A stretch of 64,000 bases of DNA from Isoperla grammatica. Lineage: Eukaryota > Arthropoda > Insecta > Plecoptera > Perlodidae. Both the position numbers and the translations under genes were made by a program. Under the pieces are notes generated by a model that saw only the letters and a program-made list of their open reading frames with translations, searched no databases and had not been told where the DNA came from. Positions 12,802-23,971 of the stretch are shown here, in pieces. Numbering within the stretch: the first letter of the stretch is position 1; the number at the start of each line of letters is the position of its first letter. The stretch covers positions 28,654,183 to 28,718,182 of the forward strand of contig OX246749.1 of NCBI GenBank assembly GCA_945910005.1. Direction: 5' to 3'.

Positions 12802-13321
12802 TTATCTGTTTATTCACCATTCGACTTGTACAAAATACAAATATTGGTTTCGTCAAGATTCTAGGAAGGTATTTAAATAAAGGCCTTTATAAAGGTAAGA
12901 TATTGAGTAGCCTAAGATAAGATGAAGGTTAAACAAGTTGATACAAAGAATAAAATAATATAAAAAACATAAGATGGTTCCGAAGTAGCACAAACAAGTA
13001 ATAACATAAACAGATAGTGAAAAAAAGGCTGGTAGCCTACAGAAGAGTTACGGATGAAATCAAAAAGTGTCAAGATCGATGTACAATATGGTACTGTTTT
13101 TGGTGGAGGCATAGGCTTAAGACCTAGTTAAAAATGTGGATGCAAAAATAACGATACAGATTATTGAATATAAATACACTCGTAGGTATCATAATATTAT
13201 ATTGAATCAATTGACATCAGGCGAGGAGTAGAGTAAATACATTTACTACATGTCAAGCAAATACTGTTCATTGTTAACTGACTGTGGGCCTACTGGTATA
13301 AATATGTATTAACAAGCAGGC

Positions 13322-13905
13322 TCACTCACAGAGGTAGTCTTTTATGGAGTAAAAGCTGTTGGATAAGAGAAATGTTTTCAGGTTGTGTTTGAAGGAGGGC
13401 AGGGTGGTAGATGTTTTAATGAGGTTGTGGAGCTTATTGTAGAGGGTGGATGAAAGGTATTCAGGGCCTTGAGAAAAAAGAGTCAGGTTGTGGGAAGGTC
13501 TGTGGACTTGGAGTCTGGCTCTGGTGTTATGGAAGTGTATTGATGTATTAAGACGGAAGAGATTTGGGTTGGTGCGGACAAATATTGCAGCGGATTGGAT
13601 CAGGGTGCATGCCAGCGTAGTATTCCCAGATTCTTGAAAAGATCTCTGCATGAATGTTTCCTGGACACACCAGCAATGATACGCACAACTCTCTTTTGGA
13701 GGCTAAATATTCTATTGGCATGGTGAGAGGCTCCCCAAAGATGCAGACCATAGGATAAGTGGGAGTAGACATGGGCAAAGTAAAGTAGCACAAGGACGGG
13801 GGTTTGCACTATTTGTTGAAGCTTTCTAATCAAGTAGCACCCAGATAAGATCTTGTTGGCGACATGATTGACGTGGTAAAACCAGTCAAGGTTCTCATTA
13901 TGCAA
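13322..13905 (-). pseudogene. LINE RT C-terminal fragment
   Basis: The minus-strand frame 13905-13600 encodes an RT thumb-like region (YGLHLWGASH, LQKRVVRIIAG). The next frame (13651-13322) encodes the C-terminal tail (LYNKLHNLIK, then FLLSNSFYSI). The change of frame shows a frameshift. It is a different family from the fragments at 7.5 and 9.7 kb. No catalytic core is present. Sequence from 12800 to 13320 is probably its 3' untranslated region, since it runs from this frame to the AAT array. Confidence 0.7.
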
Positions 13906-13919
13906 TCGTCCGAAGGTTA

Positions 13920-14690
13920 GAAGATATAATCAAGGCAGATAACTTGAATGAATCTTGCGATAGAACATATCCACGTACAGCCATTGCACTCGACATGTCG
14001 TGTATATAAGCTGCTGATTGATGTGAACCCAGCTAAACACAACAACATGTCCAGAGCAATAAGGTAAGGTAACTACGGTAACTAGATACTACTTACCCTT
14101 AGCGGCGCAATAAGTAGTACTGATCTTAACAAACATCACATTGACCAATCTATTTTATTTTGATGTGTATTTCGTTTATTGAAGATGGTATTGTAGTAGA
14201 CTATGCCTGTGTAACCAGGGCCCGGAATCATAAAAAGTCTTCACTTACGCCTGGCCTAACTTAGGGCCACTAGATTATGGCGTGCCATTGGCTGATACGG
14301 ACCTGCATAAACCCTCGACTCGACGTCGCTAAGAAACCCTAGTAAATAACATACACTTGAGACCAAACTTTAGGTCCAGTCTTAGTCTTATCTTTGTTCA
14401 AACATGTGGCAATGCGCCTATGACTTAGAAGTGCGAACACAAATAGATGTTGTTTATTTAACCTTGACATGCATATTCCATATTTGTCTGTTTATAGAAT
14501 GTGGAGGTAATAGGAAACAAAACACTGAACTTGAAAACACCACCATGCAATATTTCATTCACTGTGATTTCCACGAAATTTGCTATCAATTGGGCTGTGC
14601 AGTAGGCCTACCATTGATTTATAATAGCACATACGGTACAGTGGACTTAGGCCAGGTCTAAGTTAAATATTTTTGTGACTCCGGCCCCAG
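13920..14690. other. No gene recognised
   Basis: Sequence of mixed composition with short open frames only. Nothing recognisable was found. Confidence 0.55.
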
Positions 14691-14699
14691 TTTAACTGA

Positions 14700-14890
14700 G
14701 TAAAGATAGACAGTCAATGTGGTTAGCATCCCTGCTTCCAATGCAGAAGGTCCCGGGTTCAAATCCCGCTTCAGGCAGAAGTTTTTTAACTTCTAATGTG
14801 GATTCAATTCTATTACTTCTTGGCTTAGGAATAAGTAAACGGTGACTTTGGAGCCGTCCTAGCAACGAAGCACTCAATAAATTCAAAGAT
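14700..14890 (+). repeat. tRNA-derived SINE candidate
   Basis: A pol III A-box-like word (tggttagcatcc) lies at 14720-14731. A perfect B-box (ggttcaaatcc) lies at about 14756-14766. A tRNA-like stem with anticodon-loop sequence ttccaat sits between them. The stretch after the B-box does not fold as an acceptor stem, so it is not a working tRNA gene. Confidence 0.5.
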
Positions 14891-15185
14891 GTTCTGAATC
14901 GGCCTTGTTGATTCTGGCATTTGTCCGCAGGTGTTCGCTTTGTCCAATCACTGATTCATATGTTTCGTATTTGAAATATCGATCTTTGATTGGTTATCGC
15001 TCACTCGTCGATGGTGTTCGAAGCCTACAGGGTTGGTTCAGTCACTTTCAATTAAAGTCCCCCACTGCAAATCAGTTTAGTTACTGAGTGGGTAGACTCT
15101 AAATGTGAATTTATTTATTTATTTAATGAACACATGAGATGATGAACAATTTAGTTATTGTTTTGATTGCAATTTTTTCTTTAAA

Positions 15186-15392
<207 letters not shown>

Positions 15393-16549
15393 ACAAGATC
15401 AAAGCAATTAACACTTATGCTATACCGGTACTTACATATTCATTTGGAATTATTAACTGGACACAGACAGAACTTCATGCCCTAGAAATTCTCACCCGCA
15501 CAACATTCACAAAATACAGAAGTCATCACCCTAAGTCAGCAATAGAACGAGTGACTCTACCTAGAGAAAAAGGGGGAAGAGGCTTGATTGATTTAAACAA
15601 TTTATATTATAAACAAATTGAAATTCTGAGAAAGTACTTTTATACAAAATGCCCACATTCACAACATCATAGAGCTATAGTATCGGCAGACAAGTCGCTT
15701 TCTCCCGTCAATTTAAATGACGGAAATTTAAACTTGCTTCAAAAACTAAATTCTGACACAGTAAAAGAGATCAGAATATCAGAAAAGACGTTACATAGCA
15801 GACATTATAAAGAACTTCTTAATGATAGCGTCGATAGGGTAGCATCGAACAAATGGTTAACGTCCAGGGACATTTTCAGCGAAACAGAGAGATTTATGAT
15901 CGCTATTCAAGATAAAGTAATCAAGACTAACAATTACGAAAAATACATACTGAAAGACGTCACAGTGGAAGATAAATGTAGAAAATGTAATATGAACGGC
16001 GAAACAATTGAACATATCGTATCTGGGTGCAAAATGCTTTGTCAAACAGATTATCTTCATAGGCATAACCAAGTTGCAAACATTGTACATCAAAAATTAG
16101 CCATGAAGTATAAACTTATAAACACAACCACTGCGTACTACAAATACAAGCCTGAAAAGGTATTAGATAGTAAAGACTACAAATTATATTACGACCGGGC
16201 AGTTATAACAGACCAAACCATACATCACAATAGACCGGATATTATATTTATCGACAAGAAGAAACAAGAAACGATTTTAATTGATGTTGCCGTCCCTTTA
16301 TGCCACAATGTAGAGACAACTTGGCGGGAAAAGATAAACAGATATAAGGAATTATCTATTGAAATAAAAAGGTTGTGGAAGCAGAATAATGTAACTGTTA
16401 TACCGTTAATTATATCAGCAAATGGCATTGTTCCACGTAAACTCCGTGACAGTATTAAACTAATTGGTCTCCAACCGAACATATACATCGAGATGCAAAA
16501 AGCAATTATTTTGAACACGTGTAGGATAGTGCGAAAATTTTTGAACTAA
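15393..16549 (+). CDS. RLE-type LINE polyprotein, C-terminal part, copy C
   Basis: This is the best-preserved copy of the family. The frame is open from the AAT array at 15393 to the TAA at 16547-16549, with no internal stop. In order it encodes a TYSFGIINWT stretch and the VTLPREKGGRGLIDL motif typical of R2-superclade LINEs just after the RT. Next come a zinc knuckle (CRKC...H...C, about 15975-16030) and a restriction-like endonuclease signature (RPD at 16232 followed by ILIDVAVP). The N-terminal DNA-binding region and the RT itself are missing, so this copy is 5'-truncated and cannot move by itself. The pairing of this endonuclease with AAT flanks on many copies recalls Dong/R4 elements, which insert into TAA repeats (known for Bombyx Dong; clade assignment here is inference). 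Confidence 0.82.
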
Positions 16550-16826
16550 GAAGAATGAAGACTTCAAGAAGTTCTCCATCCCGATGGTGGTTTTCGTGGT
16601 TTCCACCGTACAAAGAGCGAATGCTGGGATGAGTACAAATCGGCCACGACCGTACATAGCATCCACAGTTCGGTTTGGAAAAAATAATGTGGACAATGAT
16701 ATATTAAGTAGTTCTAAGTAGATTTTAATAAGGTAAACACATGGAAATACTTGACATTTGTGTCCGTACAACATGTTTATGCCGGTTTTGACCGAGTTTG
16801 TACGTATTGCAACAATAAAATAATAA
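16550..16826 (+). repeat. 3' tail of LINE copy C
   Basis: The untranslated tail contains cggccacgaccgtacatagc, then ggaaatacttgacatttgtg, then ccggttttgaccgagtttg, and ends in aataaaataata. The same tail terminates copies A, B and D and the two non-autonomous elements. It is therefore the likely recognition sequence for the LINE reverse transcriptase. Confidence 0.8.
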
Positions 16827-16829
16827 TAA

Positions 16830-17639
16830 AAATAATTATAATTAAAATTAAAATTAAAATAAAAATACACTTAATAATATGTTGAGATAAATTAAAAACT
16901 TACTTGGGATGTTTCGCCGCGTCGTTCACGAGTTATTTGTACTCGACGTTTTCGTAATTACTGTCGATGACATTTTGGATTTTCTGGAGTCACATTCACA
17001 TTAAGATGACATTTGACAGTTCTCTTGAATTCTTCTTTTCTTCTTCTCTTCTTGTATATTACCGAAAGTGTGAAATAATAATATACTTACAAACTAGTTC
17101 ATCTCACATGACTGGTCACCTCATTATGAAGTGGATCCCTCCTTGATTTCAACACCATAATGGTGTGCGAAATTTCCAGGTAACTTACAAAAAGTAGAAA
17201 AACGCTCTGTGTGACGCGTTGACAAGAAAGTGCGTCCATGTTCACGAACTTTCTGGCAAAAAAATCTCAAAGCTTTTGTCATTGTTCAATGTAAGAGATA
17301 AAGATAAAATTTTAAAAACAACAATTAACAACAACACAATAATTCGTATTGCAGAGTCAAGTGTCAAATTAAGTTCATGATTTGTTACTGCGGAATTGTT
17401 TTACAACATGTAGTTTTCCATAAGAAGAACAAACTCCATAGTAACCATAAACAAATCACATACTTAACCCGGAATGTCGATGGTTCTGGACTGCTTAGGG
17501 ACCAGTCGTCAGGAAAATAGGTTACGTCCCAACAACACGTCAACAAATCAACAAGTTGAGCCAACAAGTTGACAGTCTTAAAGAGTCTTAAATTAACAAA
17601 ACACAATCTTTCTTTTGTGGATCGGGACTCTGGTGTAGA
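16830..17639. other. Upstream region of lectin gene; no gene recognised
   Basis: No exon or repeat was recognised. It should hold the promoter of the lectin gene starting at 17786, but no TATA box or other element could be assigned with confidence. Confidence 0.5.
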
Positions 17640-17785
17640 ATGTTGGTGCTCGTCTCCTCTCTGCTGTTGTGCGCCTGCGCCAATGGTCTGGCGGGGGGAG
17701 AGGGAAACAGAGCGGCCCCCTCCCCTCTCGTGTATCACACATACGCAGACGCTGGCCGCTACCTCTTTGTACCTTGTGCTGCAGA
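17640..17785 (+). repeat. Duplicated signal-peptide exon segment
   Basis: The 146 bp here are nearly identical to 17786-17931. This tandem duplication includes the start codon and the signal peptide. Because 146 is not a multiple of three, translation from the upstream ATG (17640) runs out of frame through the second copy and stops at 17964-17966. The second ATG (17786) is the one that reads into the splice donor in the correct phase. The upstream copy would act as an upstream open frame if transcribed. Confidence 0.8.
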
Positions 17786-17950
17786 ATGTTGGTGCTCGGC
17801 TCCTCTCTGCTGTTGTGCGCCTGCGCCAATGGTCTGGCGGGGGGAGAGGGGTACAGAGCGGCCCCCTCCCCTCTCGTGTATCACACATACGCAGACGCTG
17901 GCCACTACGTCGTTAACCCGACACCGCAGAACTGGACAGACGCATCCAAG
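17786..17950 (+). CDS. C-type lectin gene, exon 1 (signal peptide)
   Basis: First coding exon of a secreted dual-domain C-type lectin. It encodes 55 residues: a hydrophobic signal peptide (about 1-16, MLVLGSSLLLCACANG), a linker, and the beginning of CRD1 (NWTDASK), ending at AAG|gtacag in phase 0. Joined to exons at 21386-21536, 21632-21782, 21916-22166 and 22573-22727 it gives an 873-nt frame (290 residues and stop) with consistent phases and GT-AG introns. The product resembles insect immulectins and hemolymph LPS-binding proteins, which recognise microbial sugars. That function is inferred from the family. The start at 17786 was preferred to 17640 because only it is in frame with the donor. 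Confidence 0.82.
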
Positions 17951-18490
17951 GTACAGTTGTTTATAAGACGGGGAGAAAAATCAATGTAATAGAGGTTCAT
18001 TTCGAAGAACCCTTTAATAGGGAACACGAGTATGAACATTTAAATCGATTTTTTTTACCTTGTCTCATCGAAAAATTTTTTCTATTTGGATTTTAAAAAC
18101 GAGGTCAGTCTGTTCGTTCTGTAGTAACCGTCGCACTGCAGGAGGCAAGTTGGAGCAAAGACATATAACGTCATAGGAGTTGGAAGCTCGTAAGAGTAGC
18201 TAATAAAAATTAATGGGCTTGTAGCTAATTTTGTTACGTGGCAAATAAATTCTCAATTACCTTGAGATACCACTATCAACCTCGAACAACTAAATAGTAT
18301 ATTTCCTAGAATAATAGTGTAAAAAAGTCCCTGCAGGACAAGAATCACACTTTTAAACTTAAAACGCGTAAGTAAGTGTTATTTACAGTAGGGCCTAGGC
18401 CTAGATCAAAGCCAACTCATTGGTGAGAGGTTTGGTACAATCAACTAGGCCTAGACCAAGAGTGTAGAAAACTTATATATATAGATATAT

Positions 18491-18494
<4 letters not shown>

Positions 18495-18521
<27 letters not shown>

Positions 18522-19019
18522 ATCTGTACACCTTGTTCCAACATTGTCAGGTAAGGGGGTGTTGCCACCAAATACTAGGGCATTCAGGAATCAGCACCAG
18601 TCTGCCAGTCTTGATGCATCATCTTCTTCATCTCCTTCAGCTCCTAATCACCAATTGTTCTCCTCCCTCTCCTTTCGTCCAGCCAGCTCTCTCCATCTAG
18701 CTCTGTCCTCCCACCATCTCTCCAACTCAACCACCGTCCATTCTTCTCCTCTTGCTTCCACGTCCTGTATTATTTGGTCCCGCCATCTGTCCCGTGGTCT
18801 TCCTACTCTTCTCTTCTTATAAGTTTTCTCAAATGTCTGTCTTGGTATGCTCTTTTCATTCATTCTCTTAAGGTGGCCAAACCATTTTAATCTGTCTCTC
18901 CCCATTTTAAACATCAGACTCTCCACTCCTACCTTTTTTCTTATTTCACTGCTTCTGACTCTGTCCATTTTTGATATTCCAGCCATACTGCGGATAAATT
19001 TCATTTCGGCCGCTTGTAT
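18495..19019 (-). pseudogene. RTE-like LINE 3' end
   Basis: The minus-strand frame 19004-18648 encodes the conserved C-terminal tail seen after RTE-type reverse transcriptases: MKFIRSMAGI, RLKWFGHLKRM and GRPRDRWRD. Catalytic domains are absent. The 3' untranslated part runs to a poly-T (poly-A on the minus strand) at about 18498-18521, as expected for a retroposed copy. It lies inside intron 1 of the lectin gene in reverse orientation. Confidence 0.82.
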
Positions 19020-19040
19020 CTATATATATATATATTTATA
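19020..19040. repeat. TA microsatellite
   Basis: Short (TA)n run at the 5' side of the RTE-like fragment. Confidence 0.8.
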
Positions 19041-19372
19041 CTATTAAAATGTATACTTAGTATAAAACTCACCTGCACTATAAAATATGTCATGCCTATC
19101 CACTATTTCTGGGCCATTCTCTCCACAAGCAATCCTGCGCACTTCTCCATCCATATTTAGGCCTCAATTACGCCATAATTACGCGCTTTTTGAAACCTGC
19201 TACAACATTACTGAAAGCGCGCCACCGCTCGAAAAGGAGCACTTTCGGTACAGTTGTAGCATCTACCATTTCGTAATCGAACACTTTTGAAGTAGCGCCA
19301 ACTTAATACCAAAGCGCATGCGCTCATAGAACGAACGCTTTTTTAGTACTGTCGCACATTGTAGTAGACAGA

Positions 19373-19704
19373 ATAAAAATACCTGTCTCAAAATCATTGG
19401 TCAGGAAAACGAGCCGTACCATGTTGATAGGATTTGACGTCACGGTTTGTCTTTTTTGTACGCTCACCGCCTTAGCGATTAATCTGTTACCCATCGTCTA
19501 CTGAATCATGACATCACAGCAGCCTCGACGCGTTCCAGATCCCCGAGTTGAAATTTGAATAAATGCCACACCATTAAACCTATTTATAAATTTATATTTT
19601 ACTTAGGACTTAAACAAATATACTTTTTTATGTGATACTATTATGCTAAGTGCATGGTTTAACAAAAAAAAATCGAACGCGTGTTGCCTATTGCTAAAAG
19701 CCAT
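19373..19704. repeat. Interspersed repeat, left inverted copy
   Basis: About 330 bp whose reverse complement is present, with moderate divergence, at 23387-23730. The matching words include cgcgtgttgcctatt at the inner end and aaaatacctgtctcaaaat at the outer end. The two copies bracket the lectin array and exons 2-5. No transposase is present. Confidence 0.7.
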
Positions 19705-19757
19705 AAATCTAACATGACATAAAGCAACATGTTACTCAAACAGAACACCCCTTGTAC

Positions 19758-21367
19758 ATGAGTCTATGTCACCAGGTGTGTAGGACGTACAACGGCCACT
19801 TGGCCTTCCCCAAGACCCAAGACGAGGCAGATGCGTTGTGGAGTATCATGACCCGATACAACGTGGTACCCTTACTGTACACCACTCGTAACATGAGTCT
19901 ATGTCACCTGGTGTGTAGGACGTACAACGGCCACCTGGCCTTCCCCAAGACCCAAGACGAGGCAGATGCGTTGTGGAGTATCATGACCCGATACAACGTG
20001 GTACCCTTACTGTACACCACTCGTAACATGAGTCTATGTCACCGCGTGTGTAGGACGTACAACGGCCACCTGGTCTTCCCCAAGACCCAAGACGAGGCAG
20101 ATGCGTTGTGGAGTATCATGACCCGATACAACGTGGTACCCTTACTGTACACCACTCGTAACATGAGTCTATGTCACCAGGTGTGTAGGACGTACAACGG
20201 CCACCTGGCCTTCCCCAAGACCCAAGACGAGGCAGATGCGTTGTGGAGTATCATGACCCGATACAACGTGGTACCCTTACTGTACACCACTCGTAACATG
20301 AGTCTATGTCACCTGGTGTGTAGGACGTACAACGGCCACCTGGCCTTCCCCAAGACCCAAGACGAGGCAGATGCGTTGTGGAGTATTATGACCCGATACA
20401 ACGTGGTACCCTTACTGTACACCACTCGTAACATGAGTCTATGTCACCGGGTGTGTAGGACGTACAACGCCACCTGGTCTTCCCCAAGACCCAAGACGAG
20501 GCAGATGCGTTGTGGAGTATCATGACCCGATACAACGTGGAACTGTACACCACTCGTAACATGAGTCTATGTCACCAGGTGTGTAGGACGTACAACGGTC
20601 ACCTGGCCTTCCCCAAGACCCAAGACGAGGCAGATGCGTTGTGGAGTATCATGACCCGATACAACGTGGTACCCTTACTGTACACCACTCGTAACATGAG
20701 TCTATGTCACCAGGTGTGTAGGACGTACAACGGCCACCTGGCCTTCCCCAAGACCCAAGACGAGGCAGATGCGTTGTGGAGTATCATGACCCGATACAAC
20801 GTGGTACCCTAACTGTACACCACTCGTAACATGAGTCTATGTCACCAGGTGTGTAGGACGTACAACGGCCACCTGGCCTTCCCCAAGACCCAAGACGAGG
20901 CAGATGCGTTGTGGAGTATCATGACCCGATACAACGTGGTACCCTTACTGTACACCACTCGTAACATGAGTCTATGTCACCAGGTGTGTAGGACGTACAA
21001 CGGCCACCTGGCCTTCCCCAAGACCCAAGACGAGGCAGATGCGTTGTGGAGTATCATGACCCGATACAACGTGGTACCCTAACTGTACACCACTAGTAAC
21101 ATGAGTATGTCACCAGGTGTGTAGGACGTACAACGGCCACCTGGCCTTCCCCAGACCCAAGACGAGGCAGATGCGTTGTGGAGTATCATGACCCGATACA
21201 ACGTGGTACCCTTACTGTACACCACTCGTAACATGAGTCTATGTCACCAGGTGTGTAGGACGTACAACGGCCACCTGGCCTTCCCAAAGACCCAAGACGA
21301 GGCAGATGCGTTGTGGAGTATCATGACCCGATACAACGTGGTACCCTAACTGTACACCACTCGTAAC
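19758..21367 (+). repeat. Array of twelve 135-bp partial lectin exons
   Basis: Twelve head-to-tail units start at 19758, 19893, 20028, 20163, 20298, 20433, 20561, 20696, 20831, 20966, 21101 and 21233. The thirteenth (21368) runs into the intact exon 2. Each unit carries the intron end (atgagtctatgtcaccag) and the first 90 nt of exon 2, and lacks the rest of the exon. The unit is 45 codons long. Units 1-6 read through as one open frame (19752-20525). Units 6, 11 and 12 carry small deletions. The 3' splice AG is kept in units 1, 4 and 7-12 and lost in 2, 3, 5 and 6. Units 1-6 form two trimers and units 7-12 three dimers. Confidence 0.92.
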
Positions 21368-21385
21368 ATGAGTCTATGTCACCAG

Positions 21386-21536
21386 GTGTGTAGGACGTAC
21401 AACGGCCACCTGGCCTTCCCCAAGACCCAAGACGAGGCAGATGCGTTGTGGAGTATCATGACCCGATACAACGTGCAACAGGTCCACGCCGGCTTCCACG
21501 ACCAGTTCGTAGAGGGCGAGTATTACACAGCCAAAG
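21386..21536 (+). CDS. C-type lectin gene, exon 2 (CRD1)
   Basis: Bounded by caccag on the left and |gtacga on the right. It enters in phase 0 and leaves after one base. It encodes the first CRD1 cysteine (VCRTY), the GHLAFPKTQDEADALW helix region and the VHAGFHDQFVEGEYYTAK strand. It is the only complete copy of this exon; the twelve upstream units lack the segment from QQVHAG onward. Confidence 0.85.
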
Positions 21537-21631
21537 GTACGATAGACGTTCATAGTCGGGCATTGCTCTCTGACAACGGGTCAAGTTCCCGCCGCACCCT
21601 AGATGTGTGTTTGAGACACTTTTCTCTCCAG

Positions 21632-21782
21632 GTAGACTGATGAACGAAACGAGCTTCAACAAGTGGTCGGTCGGGGCCCCCGTTGGTGGTTCATCGCTCA
21701 ACTGTGGTGGACTAAGAGGTGATGGTCTTGTGGACGTGGCCTGCAAGGACATCTTACCGTCCATCTGTGAAGAGAACGAGCC
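21632..21782 (+). CDS. C-type lectin gene, exon 3 (end of CRD1)
   Basis: Acceptor ctccag, donor cc|gtgagt. It encodes the second half of CRD1 (SFNKWSVGAP, SLNCGGL, VDVACKD, SICEENE) with the three remaining conserved cysteines. The usual calcium/sugar motif (EPN or QPD) and the WND motif are not visible, so sugar binding may be calcium-independent or altered. Confidence 0.85.
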
Positions 21783-21915
21783 GTGAGTCCCTCTGTTTCA
21801 CCATTTCTCTCATCTTATAAATGTTTCTTTTTACAACTGTATATAAAGTATTGGACCTTGCTTCTGTGCCAAGTTATTATCTGTAATATATAAAGTTAAA
21901 AATAACATCTTCCAG

Positions 21916-22166
21916 TTCTGGCCCCGCCGGATTCCTGGACTACCAGTACATTGAGGGTCACGGGTTCTACAAGCATTACATGACGTATTATACTTGGCCT
22001 GACGCAATGAAGACCTGCTACAACGAGGGATCTCACCTGTTGCTTCTCAACTCACAAGAGGAACTCACGGCCGTGTTCGCAAGGTTCAACCTCACTTCGC
22101 AATATGACGTAGTGTGGGTCGGTGCTCACCACCTCCACGCGGACCGAGACTTCGTCACCATCTTCG
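21916..22166 (+). CDS. C-type lectin gene, exon 4 (start of CRD2)
   Basis: Acceptor ttccag, donor ttcg|gtatga. It encodes the linker (GPAGFLDYQY) and the first two thirds of CRD2: TWPDAMKTCYNEGSHLLLLN, EELTAVF and DVVWVGAHHLHADRDFVTIFG. The W-A-C-EGSHL pattern is typical of the second CRD in insect dual-CRD lectins. Confidence 0.86.
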
Positions 22167-22572
22167 GTATGAGATGCGAATAAATACCCCCGATCATTTT
22201 ACAGTGTTGCGATGTCCGTTGTTGAACCAGCCAGTAACTGGAAGCACATGTAGTTCTTACTTTCATTAAGTTATTTTAACGAATGTGGCTCGTGATAGGA
22301 TCCTTGGTGGTTTAAAAATATGATGTTATTGATACAATAAAAATTCAAAAGAAAAAAATTAAGAAATTTTGTAGGTTAAAGAGAAGAAAAAAGAAACAAA
22401 ATTGCGGGTATGGTTAAGTTTTTATCGTTAATTCCTAATTGAAAAGCGTAAAACAACATGAGAAGGATAACTATGTGCTGAACTCAACTATTCGTGCATT
22501 AAATATTTTGTATCTTAATTGTATTACGTAGTTGCATATTTTATCTATATTAATTTTATTTATGAGTTCCAG

Positions 22573-22727
22573 ATGACTCTCTGGAGTCAACCGGATACAA
22601 CACTTGGCTTACTGATGAACCATTGGGGCCTAACACGTTGTACCCATTTGTGGCAGTCACCAGAAGCGGGTATATGATTTCAGTAGCTGAATTACCCTTT
22701 ATTTGTGAATACAATCCCTCTTCATGA
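22573..22727 (+). CDS. C-type lectin gene, last exon (CRD2 end)
   Basis: Acceptor gttccag; ends at TGA 22725-22727. It encodes DDSLESTGYNTW, FVAVTRSGY and the terminal FICEYNPSS. Only the last CRD2 cysteine is present, so the inner cysteine pair and the WND motif of canonical CRDs are missing. A polyadenylation signal AATAAA lies at 22778-22783. Confidence 0.85.
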
Positions 22728-23386
22728 GACAAGGTTTGCACTGTTATTAACATCCTTTAGTTGTTTTAATACGAAGAAATAAATGTTGGAGGATAACTGC
22801 ATATTGAACAACTGCATATTTATATCTCAATGTATCTATCGTCAACCATACTTTTCCTCTGCTCCCCCTAAACGTATAGGCAGAATCGAACCCTGGCTGA
22901 TGCAATGTAAGGGTCCATCTGTGTGCAAACTAAAGTGGAGGACAACATGATAGTAGTCCCAGGTACCAGCGAACCTCTACCCTCCCTACCGAGCCAACCC
23001 CTGACTGACCGAACGCCGGCAACCGCTGGAGAATCGAAGAAACCGTCTCTTGACGAATTATACCTACAGTCTTAACAAATACATACACTTTCTTATACAA
23101 CCAAAAATTTCAGTTCTATCGACGTTCAAAAATATTAATTTTAATCATTATTCTGACCGTGCATCTTTTTCAGTTTTTCCTGTACCTTAATTATAAGTGG
23201 TTTTATTAGTCCTAAAAAGTAAAATAGATTAGTGATATAAAATCGTTTTATAGCAATAGAAGACGCGTGAGAAAAAAAGCCAAGAAGTTTTATAATCAGC
23301 GTATCAAGAATATTCTGGAAGTCCCACTTATGTACAGAAAGTAATAAGGTGGCAGCTTCATTTAGTAATGGTCATTTCGTGAGCGG

Positions 23387-23730
23387 GAGATAATAGGCAA
23401 CACGCGTACGATTTGTTTTGTTAAACCAAGCCTTAAGTTAAATAGTATCAGATACAAAAAGTATATTAATGCAAGTCCTAAGTAAAGAAGACATTTTTAA
23501 ATAGGTTTATTGTGGTCGCATTTGTCGAAGTTTCAACTCGGGGATCTGAAACGCGTACAGGTGGCTGTGACGTCATGATTTAGTAGACGTGGCGTAACAG
23601 ACCAATCCCTGAGTTGGAGAGCGTACACAGACACAAACCATAAAGTCAAATCCCATCAACATGGCGGCGGCTCGTTTCTCGCGCCCTTTTATTTATCGTT
23701 ACTAAACCAATTATTTTGAGGTATAGACTA
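23387..23730. repeat. Interspersed repeat, right inverted copy
   Basis: Reverse-complement partner of 19373-19704, located downstream of the first last exon of the lectin gene. It has somewhat different spacing and several substitutions, so the two copies are not recent duplicates of each other. Confidence 0.7.
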
Positions 23731-23971
23731 TCCGTTTTTCAAATTCAAAGACACAAAATTATTAAATGAGAGACAAGGTATTTAAAAATAGATTAAAATT
23801 TTCATGCGCGTATCCCCTATTATGGTCGGGTCCTCCAAATAGGGCCTGAGGTCTGGTCTCCGCTACTGTCAAGCGGGTGGCTCCCGAATGCCAAAAATAT
23901 TTATGCCAATACCTGGACACAAAGTCCATTATAAAAAACACTCTCGTTAACTGGCAAATATGTAATATATG

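Noticed and set aside
14404..14661. 85-residue plus-strand frame as a gene
   Set aside because: No signal for splice sites, homology or codon bias; ends within unique AT-rich sequence.
19752..20525. A 257-residue intronless tandem-repeat protein
   Set aside because: The frame is open only because the unit is 135 bp without a stop; it includes intron-end sequence (tgtacaccactcgtaacatg), and later units contain TAA. It is kept as a splice hypothesis, not as a gene.
19758..21536. CRISPR-like or bacterial repeat array
   Set aside because: Units contain no unique spacers; they are tandem pieces of a eukaryotic exon and intron.
19373..23730. A transposon that captured the lectin exons between terminal inverted repeats
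   Set aside because: The inverted copies are diverged, no transposase is seen, and exon 1 and the distal last exon lie outside; two independent insertions are simpler.
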